NCBI RefSeq assembly: GCF_036699995.1
Contig: NZ_CP144906.1
Coordinates: 1,860,001 to 1,924,000, forward strand
From: Clostridium beijerinckii
GTDB taxonomy: Bacteria > Bacillota > Clostridia > Clostridiales > Clostridiaceae
Length of the DNA stretch: 64,000 nt
Direction: 5' to 3'
Positions 36,062 to 45,499 of this stretch are shown here, in pieces. The translations under genes were made by a program, and so were the position numbers. Each line of letters starts with the position of its first letter. The stretch's first letter is position 1. The notes below the pieces were generated by a model. The model did not search any database and was not told where the DNA came from. It saw nothing but the letters and a program-made list of their open reading frames with translations.

Positions 36062-36454
36062 GAGATAATTTTTATTTCTTATAGTGATAAATAGATAAAT
36101 TATGGATAAATAAAAAATGAACAAAATCTAAGTGAAAAAAATGCAATTAAATATATGTCCTAAAAAGATACAATGTAATAAAAGCGGACAATTTATTTAT
36201 AAAGTGTATTTTTTTATTACAATAAATTTGCCTTAGAAAAGCAACATTGTTAATAATTAGATTATAAAATTTTAATAAATGGAGAAATTAGTATATTAAT
36301 ATGTCTTAAAAAATTCATGTAGATTTATTAATTAGAACCTTGTATTTATAGGCAAATATATCCTTATTTGTATTAGTATGAAATAAAAATTATGCGATGA
36401 ATTATACCAGAATATTACATAAGCTTATATAATAAATTGATAAAATAATAACAT
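36062..36454 (+). other. Upstream region of the alcohol dehydrogenase gene with repeated ATGTCYTAAAAA boxes
   Basis: No gene. ATGTCCTAAAAA (36155-36166) and ATGTCTTAAAAA (36301-36312) are near-identical direct repeats; TGTCC of the first also pairs with GGACA at 36186-36190. They lie about 180 to 330 bases before the sigma-54 promoter, the range used by enhancer-binding activators, so they are candidate upstream activator sites. A 10-bp AT-only inverted repeat (36174-36183 with 36212-36221) is also there. Confidence 0.45.
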
Positions 36455-36473
36455 TTGGCATAAATATTGCTTT
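36455..36473 (+). promoter_or_regulatory. Sigma-54 (-24/-12) promoter
   Basis: TTGGCAT-AAATA-TTGCTTT matches the sigma-54 consensus TTGGCAC-N5-TTGCT at all but one of the defined bases, with the essential GG (36457-36458) and GC (36469-36470) 10 bases apart. A start near 36482 would leave a leader of about 54 bases to the dehydrogenase ATG. Confidence 0.78.
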
Positions 36474-36535
36474 ACATAATTAATGTGGTTAAAGGCAAAT
36501 AAATATGACAGATGAATTTTAGGAGGTATAAATTT

Positions 36536-37702
36536 ATGGCACGTTTTACTTTACCTAGGGACTTATATCATGGAGAAGGGGCGCTTGAAGTACTTAAAAC
36601 TTTAAAAGGCAAAAAAGCTTTTGTAGTTGTTGGTGGAGGATCAATGAAAAGATTTGGTTTTCTTAAACAAGTTGAAGATTATTTAACAGAAGCAGGAATG
36701 GAAGTAGAACTATTTGAAGGAGTAGAACCAGATCCATCAGTAGAAACAGTAATGAAGGGTGCCGAAGCAATGAGAAACTTCGAGCCTGATTGGATAATTG
36801 CTATGGGTGGAGGATCACCAATAGATGCTGCAAAAGCTATGTGGATATTTTATGAATACCCAGAATTTACTTTTGAACAAGCGGTTGTTCCATTTGGTTT
36901 ACCAGAGCTTAGACAAAAAGCTAAATTTGTAGCTATTCCATCAACAAGTGGTACAGCTACAGAAGTTACAGCATTTTCAGTTATAACAAATTACACAGAA
37001 AAGATTAAGTATCCTTTAGCTGATTTTAACATAACTCCAGATATAGCAATAGTTGATCCAGTATTAGCTCAAACTATGCCAAAAACATTAACAGCTCATA
37101 CTGGAATGGATGCACTAACTCATGCTATAGAAGCATATACTGCATCGCTTAGATCAAATTTTTCTGATCCTTTAGCAATTAAAGCATTGCAAATGGTACA
37201 AGAAAATTTAATCAAGTCTTTTGAAGGAGACAAGGAAGCTAGAAACTTAATGCATGAAGCTCAATGTTTAGCAGGAATGGCATTTTCTAATGCATTACTT
37301 GGAATAGTTCATTCAATGGCTCACAAGGTTGGTGCTGTATTCCATATTCCTCATGGATGTGCGAATGCTATATTCTTACCATATGTAATTCAATATAATA
37401 GAATAAAATGTGAAGATAGATATGCTGATATTGCCAGAGCATTAAAATTAGAAGGAAATACAGATGCAGAATTAACTGATTCATTAATTGGAATGATTAA
37501 TAAAATGAATGATGACTTGAGTATTCCTCATTCAATGAAAGAATATGGGGTTACAGAGGACGATTTTAAAGCAAATCTTTCATTCATTGCCCATAATGCA
37601 GTGTTAGATGCGTGCACAGGATCAAATCCTAGAGAAATAGATGATGCTACAATGGAAAAATTATTTGAATGCACATATTATGGAACAAAGGTTGAACTAT
37701 AA
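36536..37702 (+). CDS. Iron-containing alcohol dehydrogenase
   Basis: 388 residues from ATG 36536 behind AGGAGGT; an ATG at 36512 overlaps the ribosome site and adds eight poor residues. Family III dehydrogenase related to the C-terminal part of AdhE and to clostridial ethanol/butanol dehydrogenases. NAD(P)-binding GGGS region (VVGGGSMKRFGF, MGGGSPIDAAKA), PSTSGTATEVTAFSV, and metal ligands in HTGMDALTHAIEAY, IVHSMAHKVGAVFHIPHG. It probably reduces acetaldehyde or butyraldehyde. Single gene, strong terminator, sigma-54 promoter. Confidence 0.95.
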   Translation: MARFTLPRDLYHGEGALEVLKTLKGKKAFVVVGGGSMKRFGFLKQVEDYLTEAGMEVELFEGVEPDPSVETVMKGAEAMRNFEPDWIIAMGGGSPIDAAKAMWIFYEYPEFTFEQAVVPFGLPELRQKAKFVAIPSTSGTATEVTAFSVITNYTEKIKYPLADFNITPDIAIVDPVLAQTMPKTLTAHTGMDALTHAIEAYTASLRSNFSDPLAIKALQMVQENLIKSFEGDKEARNLMHEAQCLAGMAFSNALLGIVHSMAHKVGAVFHIPHGCANAIFLPYVIQYNRIKCEDRYADIARALKLEGNTDAELTDSLIGMINKMNDDLSIPHSMKEYGVTEDDFKANLSFIAHNAVLDACTGSNPREIDDATMEKLFECTYYGTKVEL

Positions 37703-37778
37703 TACTTAGATGTATATATGTAAGAACATAAGAATGAAGTAATATAATTGTATAAATTAATGTTTTTTACTTTCATAT

Positions 37779-37808
37779 AAAAAGCTCTCTATTGAGGGCT
37801 TTTTTATT
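37779..37808 (+). terminator. Terminator after alcohol dehydrogenase gene
   Basis: An 11-bp stem with one U-G pair (37779-37789 with 37794-37804), TATT loop, T tract. Confidence 0.88.
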
Positions 37809-38127
37809 ATGAAAAAAATTATAGGGAAATAATAATATTTATTGTTATTTTTTTGTTTAAATGATAAAATTACTTTAATATTAAGAAAATAACAATTACT
37901 ACGAGATCAATAAAGGTCATATGATGTAATTTTATACAATAATATAGAAGAATGTGGTTAGCTATTTTTACTAAATGTTTTAGTAGTTTATACTAAAGTT
38001 ACAAAAGGCCGGTTCAAACTTTACAGTTTTAATTGGTCTATTATTATATTTGGGTAGGAGTAAATATTAAATAATTAAAAGATTAAACGATTAAATTAAG
38101 TTTTCAATGCTTAAAGGGGGATAAAAT
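37809..38127 (+). other. Chemoreceptor gene upstream region with ACTAAA/TTTAGT repeats
   Basis: No gene. ACTAAA-TGT-TTTAGT-N7-ACTAAA (37970-37997) forms two overlapping inverted repeats, which could be alternative hairpins or a regulator site. No c-di-GMP riboswitch core was recognised, and no sigma-D promoter with correct spacing. Confidence 0.35.
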
Positions 38128-39846
38128 ATGATTAATAATTTAAAAGTTAAACAGAAGATTTTCTTATTTTCGTGGATAATGATTTTATTGATTATCTTTA
38201 TGGGGGGAGTTGGATATTATTATAATTTGCAATCAAATTACAATGTAACATCCATGTATAAAGATAGATTGCTTCCGGTACAGTGGTTAAATGATAATAG
38301 AAACCAATCAAGAGCAATAGAAGCAGATACATATAATATTATTTTGAATATAAAAGATACTGAAGAACAAAATAAGAAATTAAATGATATTAAAGATAGA
38401 GTAAAGGCATACGATAACAACTGGCAGGCGTATAAAGAAACTGAGCTTGACCAATATGAATTAGAAATTATACCATTAGTTGAGAACGATCTTAAAGAAT
38501 ATAGAGCAGCAAGAGATGAAATTATAAAATTAGCTATGGATGGGAAGCAAGAAGAGGCTTTAGAAAGGTATAAATCAATAACTGGGAAAGTAGATGAATT
38601 TCAAAAAAACTTAAAGGCTTTGGCGATATATAGTACTGATAAAGCACAAGAAATAAATATTCAAAATAACAATAGTTTTAGTTATTCTAGAAAGATTTTT
38701 ATGATGTTAGGTTTTTTGGCAGTAGTGATAGCAACTACTTTATCAGTTATTATATCTAAAACAATTGCTAACCCATTGAAATTATCAGTAGAGTGCATTA
38801 GAGTTTTAGCTAAGAGAGATTTTACAGTATCGGTTCCTGAACTTCTTTTAAAGCGAAAAGATGAAATGGGAGATCTAGCTAATTCAATATTTTTAATGAA
38901 AAATGATATTAGCATTTTAGTAAAGGAGATAATGGAAAGATCACAAGATATGAATGCTTCTAGCCAGGAACTTTCTGCTACTGTAGAGGAATTAACAACA
39001 ACTGTAGGGAGCATAGACGCATCAATTAGAAATATATCAAATGATATACAAGAAACAAGTGCATCATCAGAAGAAATAAGTGCATCTATTCAGGAAGTGG
39101 ATTCTAATATTAATTTACTATCAGGTAAAGCAATGGAAGGAAGCAATAATGCAAGTAAATCCAAAGAAAGAGCTACAGAAGTGCAAGGTCAAGGTAAAGT
39201 GTCATTAGAGGAAGCAAGAAGATTATATGAAGAAAAGAGAGAAAAAGGGGTTAAAGCAATTGAATCTGGGAAGGTTGTAGAAGATATAAAAGCGATGGCA
39301 GATACTATAGCTGATATATCAGAGCAAACAAACTTACTTGCTCTTAATGCTGCAATTGAAGCAGCAAGAGCAGGAGATCATGGAAAAGGTTTTGCAGTAG
39401 TAGCAGAAGAAGTTAGGAAGTTAGCGGAAGAGGCATCTCGGGCCGTTACCGTTATAAAAGATACAATAGTAAAAGTACAAGCTGCGTTTAGAAATCTTTC
39501 TGATAGTAACATAGAAGTATTAGATTTTATAAAAGAAGATGTAAATTCTAAATTTGAGGATATGAAGAATATGGGGAATCAATATTATGATGATGCAGAA
39601 TTTGTAGCAAATATGTCAGAGGAAATAGCTTCCATGTCAGAGGAACTTACAGCAACAATTCATGAAATAACTAATGCAGTACAAAATACAGCTGAAATTG
39701 CACAGAAATCATCTGAAAACGCTGAAACAATAAAAGATAGTGTAAGCGAAACAACAATTGAGATAGAGCAGCTAGCGAAAGCTGCGCAACAGCAGGCTCT
39801 GCTAGCAGAAAAGTTAAATGAAGTGGTGAACAAATTTAAGATATAA
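38128..39846 (+). CDS. Methyl-accepting chemotaxis protein with 4HB sensor domain
   Basis: 572 residues. Membrane helix 1 at 11-28 ([18 protein letters not shown]), extracytoplasmic four-helix-bundle domain 30-185 (4HB_MCP type), membrane helix 2 about 188-210 ([20 protein letters not shown]), HAMP about 212-265, then a long signalling coiled coil whose tip [18 protein letters not shown] is the CheA/CheW-binding hairpin. Ligand unknown. GGGGGAT ribosome site. Stand-alone gene with terminator; no che genes in the window. Confidence 0.94.
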   Translation: MINNLKVKQKIFLFSWIMILLIIFMGGVGYYYNLQSNYNVTSMYKDRLLPVQWLNDNRNQSRAIEADTYNIILNIKDTEEQNKKLNDIKDRVKAYDNNWQAYKETELDQYELEIIPLVENDLKEYRAARDEIIKLAMDGKQEEALERYKSITGKVDEFQKNLKALAIYSTDKAQEINIQNNNSFSYSRKIFMMLGFLAVVIATTLSVIISKTIANPLKLSVECIRVLAKRDFTVSVPELLLKRKDEMGDLANSIFLMKNDISILVKEIMERSQDMNASSQELSATVEELTTTVGSIDASIRNISNDIQETSASSEEISASIQEVDSNINLLSGKAMEGSNNASKSKERATEVQGQGKVSLEEARRLYEEKREKGVKAIESGKVVEDIKAMADTIADISEQTNLLALNAAIEAARAGDHGKGFAVVAEEVRKLAEEASRAVTVIKDTIVKVQAAFRNLSDSNIEVLDFIKEDVNSKFEDMKNMGNQYYDDAEFVANMSEEIASMSEELTATIHEITNAVQNTAEIAQKSSENAETIKDSVSETTIEIEQLAKAAQQQALLAEKLNEVVNKFKI

Positions 39847-39891
39847 GAAATTATATATAAATAGATCTATTTAAAATTATAGTATTTAAAG

Positions 39892-39934
39892 AAAAAAGAT
39901 AGCATTTTCAAGATGAGGTGCTATCTTTTTTTTG
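39892..39934 (+). terminator. Terminator after chemoreceptor gene
   Basis: A 13-bp stem (39892-39904 with 39919-39931), 14-base loop, eight Ts. Confidence 0.92.
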
Positions 39935-40049
39935 TGAATTATTTTTCATTTAATGAGAAATCTTCCTCGCCTAAGTATATTGGTATAAGTTTATATGTAA
40001 ATCTCTAATGATAATGTTTATTTAAAATGTATATAATTTGTGATTGGAA

Positions 40050-40082
40050 TGTAACAAAACTGTGACAATTATTTTCTAGAAT
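40050..40082 (+). promoter_or_regulatory. Direct-repeat operator and -10 box of the glycosyltransferase operon
   Basis: TGTAAC (40050-40055), 5 bases, TGTGAC (40061-40066), 10 bases, TAGAAT (40077-40082). Half-sites 11 bp apart replacing the -35 box are typical for OmpR/PhoB-class activators and resemble the WalR/PhoP-type TGTWA repeats. The same layout stands before the two-component genes at 51208-51240. Confidence 0.6.
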
Positions 40083-40150
40083 GTAAATATAGATTTAAAA
40101 GAGTTTATAACTCAACATTTAATTTATGAAAGATATTTGAGGTGATAAAT

Positions 40151-41137
40151 ATGAATGATAAAATAGTTTATTCTGTTATAGTACCTTTATATAATGAGGA
40201 ACTTGTTATAAATCAAAGTTATAAAAGACTCAAAGAGGTTATGGATTCTACAAATGAAAGTTATGAAATTGTATTTGTGAATGATGGAAGTAAAGATAGA
40301 ACAAGAGAAATAGCAGAAGAAATATGTAGCAGAGATGAGAATATAAAACTCATTAATTTTTCAAGAAATTTTGGTCACCAAGCTGCTATAACTGCAGGTA
40401 TGGATCTAGCATTAGGAGATGCAATTATTGTAATAGATGCTGATCTCCAAGATCCACCAGAAGTAATGCTTAAAATGATTGAAAAATGGAAAGAAGGCTA
40501 TGAAGTTGTCTATGGAAAGAGATTAAAGAGAGAAGGGGAAACCTTTTTTAAAAAATTTACGGCAAGAGTTTATTATAGATTATTAAGAAGTATGACAACA
40601 GTTGACGTTCCAGTAGATGCAGGAGATTTCAGACTTATAGATAGGAAGGTGTGTAATACACTAATAGCTTTGCCTGAAAGGAATAGATATGTAAGAGGAC
40701 TCGTGAGTTGGGTTGGCTATAAGCAAACCTATGTTGAATTTATAAGACAGGAAAGATTTGCAGGAGAAACTAAATATCCTTTAAAAAAGATGTTTAAGTT
40801 GGCATGTGATGGTATAACAGCATTATCATATAAACCACTTATTATTGCAGGTCATTTTGGGGTTCTAGCTTTGCTGGTTGGAATGATTTTAATGTTTGTT
40901 GATATTATGAAAGCTATACTTAATAAAAGCAGCGTACTGAATTTTACTATGATTATAGGAATTAACATGATGATGTTTGGAGTAGTTTTAGGTTGTATTG
41001 GGATAATGGGTCAGTATATTGGAAGAATATTTGATGAAAGTAAAGGTAGGCCAATTTATATAATTTCTAGTACAACAAATTATAATAGATCAAGTAAAAA
41101 ATATAATATTATTAATCTAGAGAAAAAGACTTTATAG
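40151..41137 (+). CDS. Polyprenyl-phosphate sugar transferase (GT2, GtrB/YkcC-like)
   Basis: 328 residues from ATG 40151 behind GAGGTGATAA; a GTG at 40142 overlaps that site. GT2 fold with SVIVPLYNEE, VNDGSKDRT, DADLQDPP (metal-binding Asp) and DVPVDAGDFRLIDRKV, then two C-terminal membrane helices (FGVLALLVGMILMFVDIM, MIIGINMMMFGVVLGCIGIMGQY). Such enzymes load glucose or another hexose on undecaprenyl phosphate for transfer outside the cell. It is followed after 13 bases by a GT39 transferase, the usual acceptor-side partner, and galU lies in the same block. Confidence 0.92.
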   Translation: MNDKIVYSVIVPLYNEELVINQSYKRLKEVMDSTNESYEIVFVNDGSKDRTREIAEEICSRDENIKLINFSRNFGHQAAITAGMDLALGDAIIVIDADLQDPPEVMLKMIEKWKEGYEVVYGKRLKREGETFFKKFTARVYYRLLRSMTTVDVPVDAGDFRLIDRKVCNTLIALPERNRYVRGLVSWVGYKQTYVEFIRQERFAGETKYPLKKMFKLACDGITALSYKPLIIAGHFGVLALLVGMILMFVDIMKAILNKSSVLNFTMIIGINMMMFGVVLGCIGIMGQYIGRIFDESKGRPIYIISSTTNYNRSSKKYNIINLEKKTL

Positions 41138-41150
41138 AGGGGGAACAAAT

Positions 41151-43370
41151 TTGAAGAAACTAAAATTAACTAAAGAGAATATAAGTATATCTTTAATTTT
41201 AATATTATCTGCAGTATTGAATTTTGCTAATATAGGGATTGAAGGATATGGCAATAGTTATTATGCTGCTGGAGTAAAGAGTATGACTTTGAATCTTAAA
41301 AATTTCTTCTTTGTATCCTTCGATCCAGGGAGTTTTGTTACAATTGATAAACCGCCAATGGGATTCTGGATACAGGCTTTATTTGCTAAGATACTTGGAT
41401 TTAACGGATGGAGTATATTATTACCACAAGCATTAGCTGGAGTAATTTCAGTTTATCTCATATATTTTATAGTGAAAAAATCTTTTGGAAGTGTTGCTGG
41501 ACTTATTTCAGGAGTATGTCTTTCAGTAACTCCAGTTTTTGTAGCAGCAAGTAGAAACAATACAATAGATAACTTGCTTGTTTTAACACTGCTCTTTGCC
41601 TGTTTGGCTCTTACACTAGCTGCTGAAAAAGGAAAGGCTAAATATCTTTATCTAAGTTTAACACTTGTTGGAATTGGTTTTAATATAAAAATGCTGGAAG
41701 CATATATGATTGGACCAGCAATTTATATAACATATCTTCTTTCTTCATCTATAAGATTAAAAAAGAGAATAGTTCATATTTTTATAGGCACATTTATTCT
41801 TCTGTCAGTATCATTATCTTGGGCTTTTATTGTAGATTTAGTCCCAGCACAAAATAGACCTTATATTGGTAGTAGTACAGATAATAGTGTTATGGAACTT
41901 ATAGTTGGTCACAACGGATTAGAAAGACTTGGAATTGGCAGTAAATCAAATAAAGGATTTAATGCTAGCAACAATAAAAAAGATGATAGACAAATTCAAA
42001 ATAATACTGAAGTAAGTAATGATCAGAATCAACAAATGAATAAAGAAAATTATAATGGAAGCACTAATAGAATGGTAAGTGGAGCAGAAAACAGAGATGG
42101 ACAAGGTGGCGGAAGTCTGCAGAAAGCACCTAATGAAGGAATTCCAGATGGAGGTCCAGGAGGACAAGGTGGACTTCAAGGCACCTTTGGAGGACAGACA
42201 AAAGCAGGAATAGCAAGATTATTTTCTAAAAATAGTTTATCTGATCAAATAGTATGGTTTTTACCACTTGCGTTGTTAGGTTTTGTAGCTGGTGCTATAA
42301 AAGAAAAACTAAGATTAAAGTTAGATAATAAAAGAAAAATATCACTAGCATTATGGATTTTATGGTTGGTACCTGAATTCATATATTTCAGTTACACAAC
42401 AGGTTTATTCCATCCATATTATTTAACAATGATGGCACCTCCGGCTGCAGCATTAGCTGGAATCGGAATAGTAACAATGTGGAAACTTTATAATGAAAAA
42501 AAATGGACGTCATGGTTATTACCGATATCATTAATTATAGAAGGTTTTGTTAATATGATGATGTTATCTTATTTTTCAAATAATCTATCAGATAGTATAA
42601 GAAAAATAATTTTAATAGCCTTGTTATTATGTTTTTTAACTTCATCAATATTAGCAATATTAAATTTATTGAGCTTTATTAGAAGAAAAAATAATACTAA
42701 TTTAAGTGATAATAAGGACATGCATTTGAAAAAGATATTGCTAGGAATTTCTATGGTTAGTATTTTAACTGTACCATTTATTGGATCAAGTGCAGCAATT
42801 ACTCATAGTGTAAATAGTACTATTCCTACTGCTGGATTGGAACTTCTTTCAAACGGCGAAAGAGGTGGAGCAAGTTTTGGCAAGGAAAGAAGTGACAATG
42901 GTAAAAATTCGAAGTTACTTGATTTCTTAAAAAGTAATATAACAACTGAAAAATATTCACTTGTTGTACCATCATCACAAAGCGCTGATAGTATAATAAT
43001 CCAAACTGGTGAACCAGTAATGGCACTTGGTGGATTTTCAGGATCTGATAAGATTCTTTCTTTAGATGAATTTAAAGAGATGGTTAAGAATGGAGAAGTA
43101 AGATATGTACTCACTGGTGGCATGGGCAGAGGCGAAAGTAGTGAAATTCTAAAATGGGTTGCTGAAAATGGAACATTAGTTCCGGAAAGTCAATATAAGG
43201 ATGTGGTATCAGGCAATGAACCAAATATTAAAGACAGTAACGATATAAAAAATAAGTCAAAAGATGATAATCAGAATATAAATTCAGTAAGGCAGAATAT
43301 GGGAGCACCAGGAGGAAATAATTCGGAACAATTATATGATTTAAAGGATGAAGCAAATATTTTAAAATAA
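41151..43370 (+). CDS. GT39-type membrane glycosyltransferase (YkcB-like) with Asn/Gly/Gln-rich insert
   Basis: 739 residues, about 12 membrane helices. Start TTG behind AGAGGGGG. N-terminal ArnT/PMT-like core: GIEGYGNSYYAAGVKSM (catalytic-type acidic loop), IDKPPMGFWIQALFAKI. Residues about 265-345 form an outside loop of low complexity, Asn/Gln-rich then Gly/Gln-rich (GGPGGQGGLQGTFGGQ). The C-terminal domain (560-739) contains a soluble part (TTEKYSLVVPSSQSADSI) and an Asn/Ser-rich end. It would move the lipid-linked sugar made by the upstream enzyme onto a wall or surface polymer or protein. Confidence 0.88.
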   Translation: MKKLKLTKENISISLILILSAVLNFANIGIEGYGNSYYAAGVKSMTLNLKNFFFVSFDPGSFVTIDKPPMGFWIQALFAKILGFNGWSILLPQALAGVISVYLIYFIVKKSFGSVAGLISGVCLSVTPVFVAASRNNTIDNLLVLTLLFACLALTLAAEKGKAKYLYLSLTLVGIGFNIKMLEAYMIGPAIYITYLLSSSIRLKKRIVHIFIGTFILLSVSLSWAFIVDLVPAQNRPYIGSSTDNSVMELIVGHNGLERLGIGSKSNKGFNASNNKKDDRQIQNNTEVSNDQNQQMNKENYNGSTNRMVSGAENRDGQGGGSLQKAPNEGIPDGGPGGQGGLQGTFGGQTKAGIARLFSKNSLSDQIVWFLPLALLGFVAGAIKEKLRLKLDNKRKISLALWILWLVPEFIYFSYTTGLFHPYYLTMMAPPAAALAGIGIVTMWKLYNEKKWTSWLLPISLIIEGFVNMMMLSYFSNNLSDSIRKIILIALLLCFLTSSILAILNLLSFIRRKNNTNLSDNKDMHLKKILLGISMVSILTVPFIGSSAAITHSVNSTIPTAGLELLSNGERGGASFGKERSDNGKNSKLLDFLKSNITTEKYSLVVPSSQSADSIIIQTGEPVMALGGFSGSDKILSLDEFKEMVKNGEVRYVLTGGMGRGESSEILKWVAENGTLVPESQYKDVVSGNEPNIKDSNDIKNKSKDDNQNINSVRQNMGAPGGNNSEQLYDLKDEANILK

Positions 43371-43382
43371 GTTTTTTACAAT

Positions 43383-43507
43383 AAAAGGGCATGTATTAGT
43401 GCAAGTTATTAAGATTTAGCTACATAAAGACTAAAGAGTTTAACTATTTAGTAGTTTTAGAACTAATTCTTATAGTTTAATATTTGCAAGAACAAGCCCT
43501 TTTTTTA
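43383..43507 (+). terminator. Long-range stem with T tract (possible terminator or structured RNA)
   Basis: AAAAGGGC (43383-43390) pairs perfectly with GCCCTTTT (43496-43503) across about 105 bases that contain further short repeats (ACTAAAGAGTTTAACTATT). The right arm runs into Ts. It would end the first half of the glycosyltransferase operon. Confidence 0.4.
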
Positions 43508-43542
43508 GTAGAATAAATTCTTAAAATTTTAAAGAAAATGAT

Positions 43543-43650
43543 CAATATATATGTTGCAATTCACAATGCACATTTCATAATTTACAATTACAGCTAAAAT
43601 TCTTGAAATATTTTTAGAATTATGATGAAGAATTATTTTTGTAATATATA
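43543..43650 (-). repeat. Interspersed ~110-bp repeat, copy B, inverted relative to copy A
   Basis: Reverse complement of 1909-2019 (see copy A) with a few substitutions and a 3-base gap. It lies in the 377-base gap between the two large glycosyltransferase genes, about 100 bases before the second one, with its arms again AT-rich inverted repeats. Confidence 0.7.
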
Positions 43651-43747
43651 TATTTAAAATTCTCACAAGCCAAATAATCGATTAAGGCTAGAATGTAGAA
43701 ACTTAATCGCAACATATATTTATATATTGTGAAAGGAAACAATAGTG

Positions 43748-45499
43748 ATGAATGAAGTAAACTTTAAGAAATATATATTTAGAATAGGTTTGATTTTTAT
43801 ATTATTAGTATCAATGTTTTCTAGTATTTATGCGGTAAGAAACTATAAAAGTATTAATATTATGGAACAAAGTGGTGGATTAAAAAAAATATTAAATATA
43901 AGAGATGGCGAAAATTTACCAGATAATATACCTTCATTAAACAATAGCGGATCTAATTTAGAAAATAATAAGATTAAAAGTGATAATAGTCAATATGGTC
44001 CAAATGGAATAGTTCCACAAAATGCTGATTCTATTGAGAAAGGAATGAATGATAAATCACAGCAATATGGAAGTGTAGGGATAAATGGAGGTCGTGATAC
44101 TCAATTTGGATCTAATAGTAAACAAAGAGGAAACAATAAAAATGCTAAGCAAGGGGAGGCAAATGGCAATATTCAAAGAGGGGGAGTGGATGATAGATAT
44201 CTTTTAAGTATCACTATATATTCATTATTATTTTTAATTGGATCATGTAGCGCTTACTGTTTAATTAAACGAAAAAATATAAAATTTAATTATAAAGATG
44301 AAAAATTCATAATAATTATATTAATATTTACAGGAATTTTTCTTAGAATCGCAGCTTCTACACTTGTAAATGGACATAATGATATTAATTTATTTAAAAG
44401 TTGGGCAGAAACTGCGGCAAACGGTTTTTCACAATTTTATGCTAATGCTAGACAAGCCGATTATCCACCTGTATATATATACATATTAGGGTGCATAGGA
44501 AAAATTGCAAATATACAAGTATTTAATTCGTATTATATATTATTACTTAAAATTCCATCTATAATAGCAGATGTTGCGACAGCTTATTTTATATATAGAA
44601 TTGGGAAAAGGTTTTTAAATACAGTAACTAGTATTTTTTTAGCTACATTTTATATCTTTAATCCAGCAATTTTTATAGATTCTACATTTTGGGGACAAGT
44701 TGATTCTTTATTTACATTACTTATTGTTATTTCGATATATCTGTTATATGAAAAAAAATATGCATTTTCATCAGTAATGTTTGCATTATCTGTACTTATG
44801 AAACCACAGGGAATTATATTTCTTCCAGTACTTTTCTTTGAATTAGTTAGACAAAGAAAAATTAGAAATTTTATATATGCTGCAGTTTCAGCGGTATCAA
44901 CTATAATTGTAATTATAATTCCTTTTTCAGTAAACGAACAAAGTCCAATTTGGATTTTTAATCTTTACTTAAAGACAATATCAGAATATCCATATGCTTC
45001 TGTAAATGCGTTTAATTTTTTTGGTTTAGTAGGAGCAAATTATAAAAATGATAATACTACACTTTTTATATTTAGCTATCATACAATTGGAATTATGTTT
45101 ATAATTCTAACAACTTTAATTGGATGGATTTTATATATAAAAGGGAATGACAGAAAGTATATTTCGGCAATATCCTTACTTCAAATTGCAGGAGTATTTA
45201 CGTTTTCGGTTGGAATGCACGAAAGATATTTATTTCCAGCGGTAGCATTATCAATTTTAGCATTTATATATTCAAAAGACAGGAGATTTTTTATAATGGC
45301 TATTGGATTTAGTATTACTAGCTATATCAACATCTCCACGGTTTTCTTCAAAACAAACACATCAGTTTTTGAGGTTTTATTGAAAGTTACTTCATTATTT
45401 AATGTAATATTAGTTTTATATTTAGTAAAAGTTATTATAGATAACACTGTTAAAAAATTTTCTTTAAAGATTGATAATAAGGAGAGTGAATTGTTATGA
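43748..45499 (+). CDS. GT-C membrane glycosyltransferase (mannosyltransferase-like)
   Basis: 583 residues from ATG 43748 (a GTG one codon upstream is possible) behind GAAAGGAAAC. First membrane helix at 11-30, then a 110-residue Asn/Gln/Gly-rich outer loop (SQYGPNGIVPQNADSIEKG), then about 10 helices with GT-C marks: NDINLFKSWAETAANGF, ADYPPVYIYIL and STFWGQVDSLFTL. This resembles GT87/PIG-M-like or DUF2029 transferases that use lipid-linked sugars. The low-complexity outer loop echoes that of the GT39 protein upstream. Its end overlaps galU by 4 bases. Confidence 0.85.
   Translation: MNEVNFKKYIFRIGLIFILLVSMFSSIYAVRNYKSINIMEQSGGLKKILNIRDGENLPDNIPSLNNSGSNLENNKIKSDNSQYGPNGIVPQNADSIEKGMNDKSQQYGSVGINGGRDTQFGSNSKQRGNNKNAKQGEANGNIQRGGVDDRYLLSITIYSLLFLIGSCSAYCLIKRKNIKFNYKDEKFIIIILIFTGIFLRIAASTLVNGHNDINLFKSWAETAANGFSQFYANARQADYPPVYIYILGCIGKIANIQVFNSYYILLLKIPSIIADVATAYFIYRIGKRFLNTVTSIFLATFYIFNPAIFIDSTFWGQVDSLFTLLIVISIYLLYEKKYAFSSVMFALSVLMKPQGIIFLPVLFFELVRQRKIRNFIYAAVSAVSTIIVIIIPFSVNEQSPIWIFNLYLKTISEYPYASVNAFNFFGLVGANYKNDNTTLFIFSYHTIGIMFIILTTLIGWILYIKGNDRKYISAISLLQIAGVFTFSVGMHERYLFPAVALSILAFIYSKDRRFFIMAIGFSITSYINISTVFFKTNTSVFEVLLKVTSLFNVILVLYLVKVIIDNTVKKFSLKIDNKESELL

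Noticed and set aside
37850..38127. c-di-GMP riboswitch or sigma-D promoter before the chemoreceptor gene
   Set aside because: No GEMM core or tetraloop receptor was found, and the only TAAA/GCCG pair has a 10-base gap instead of about 15.
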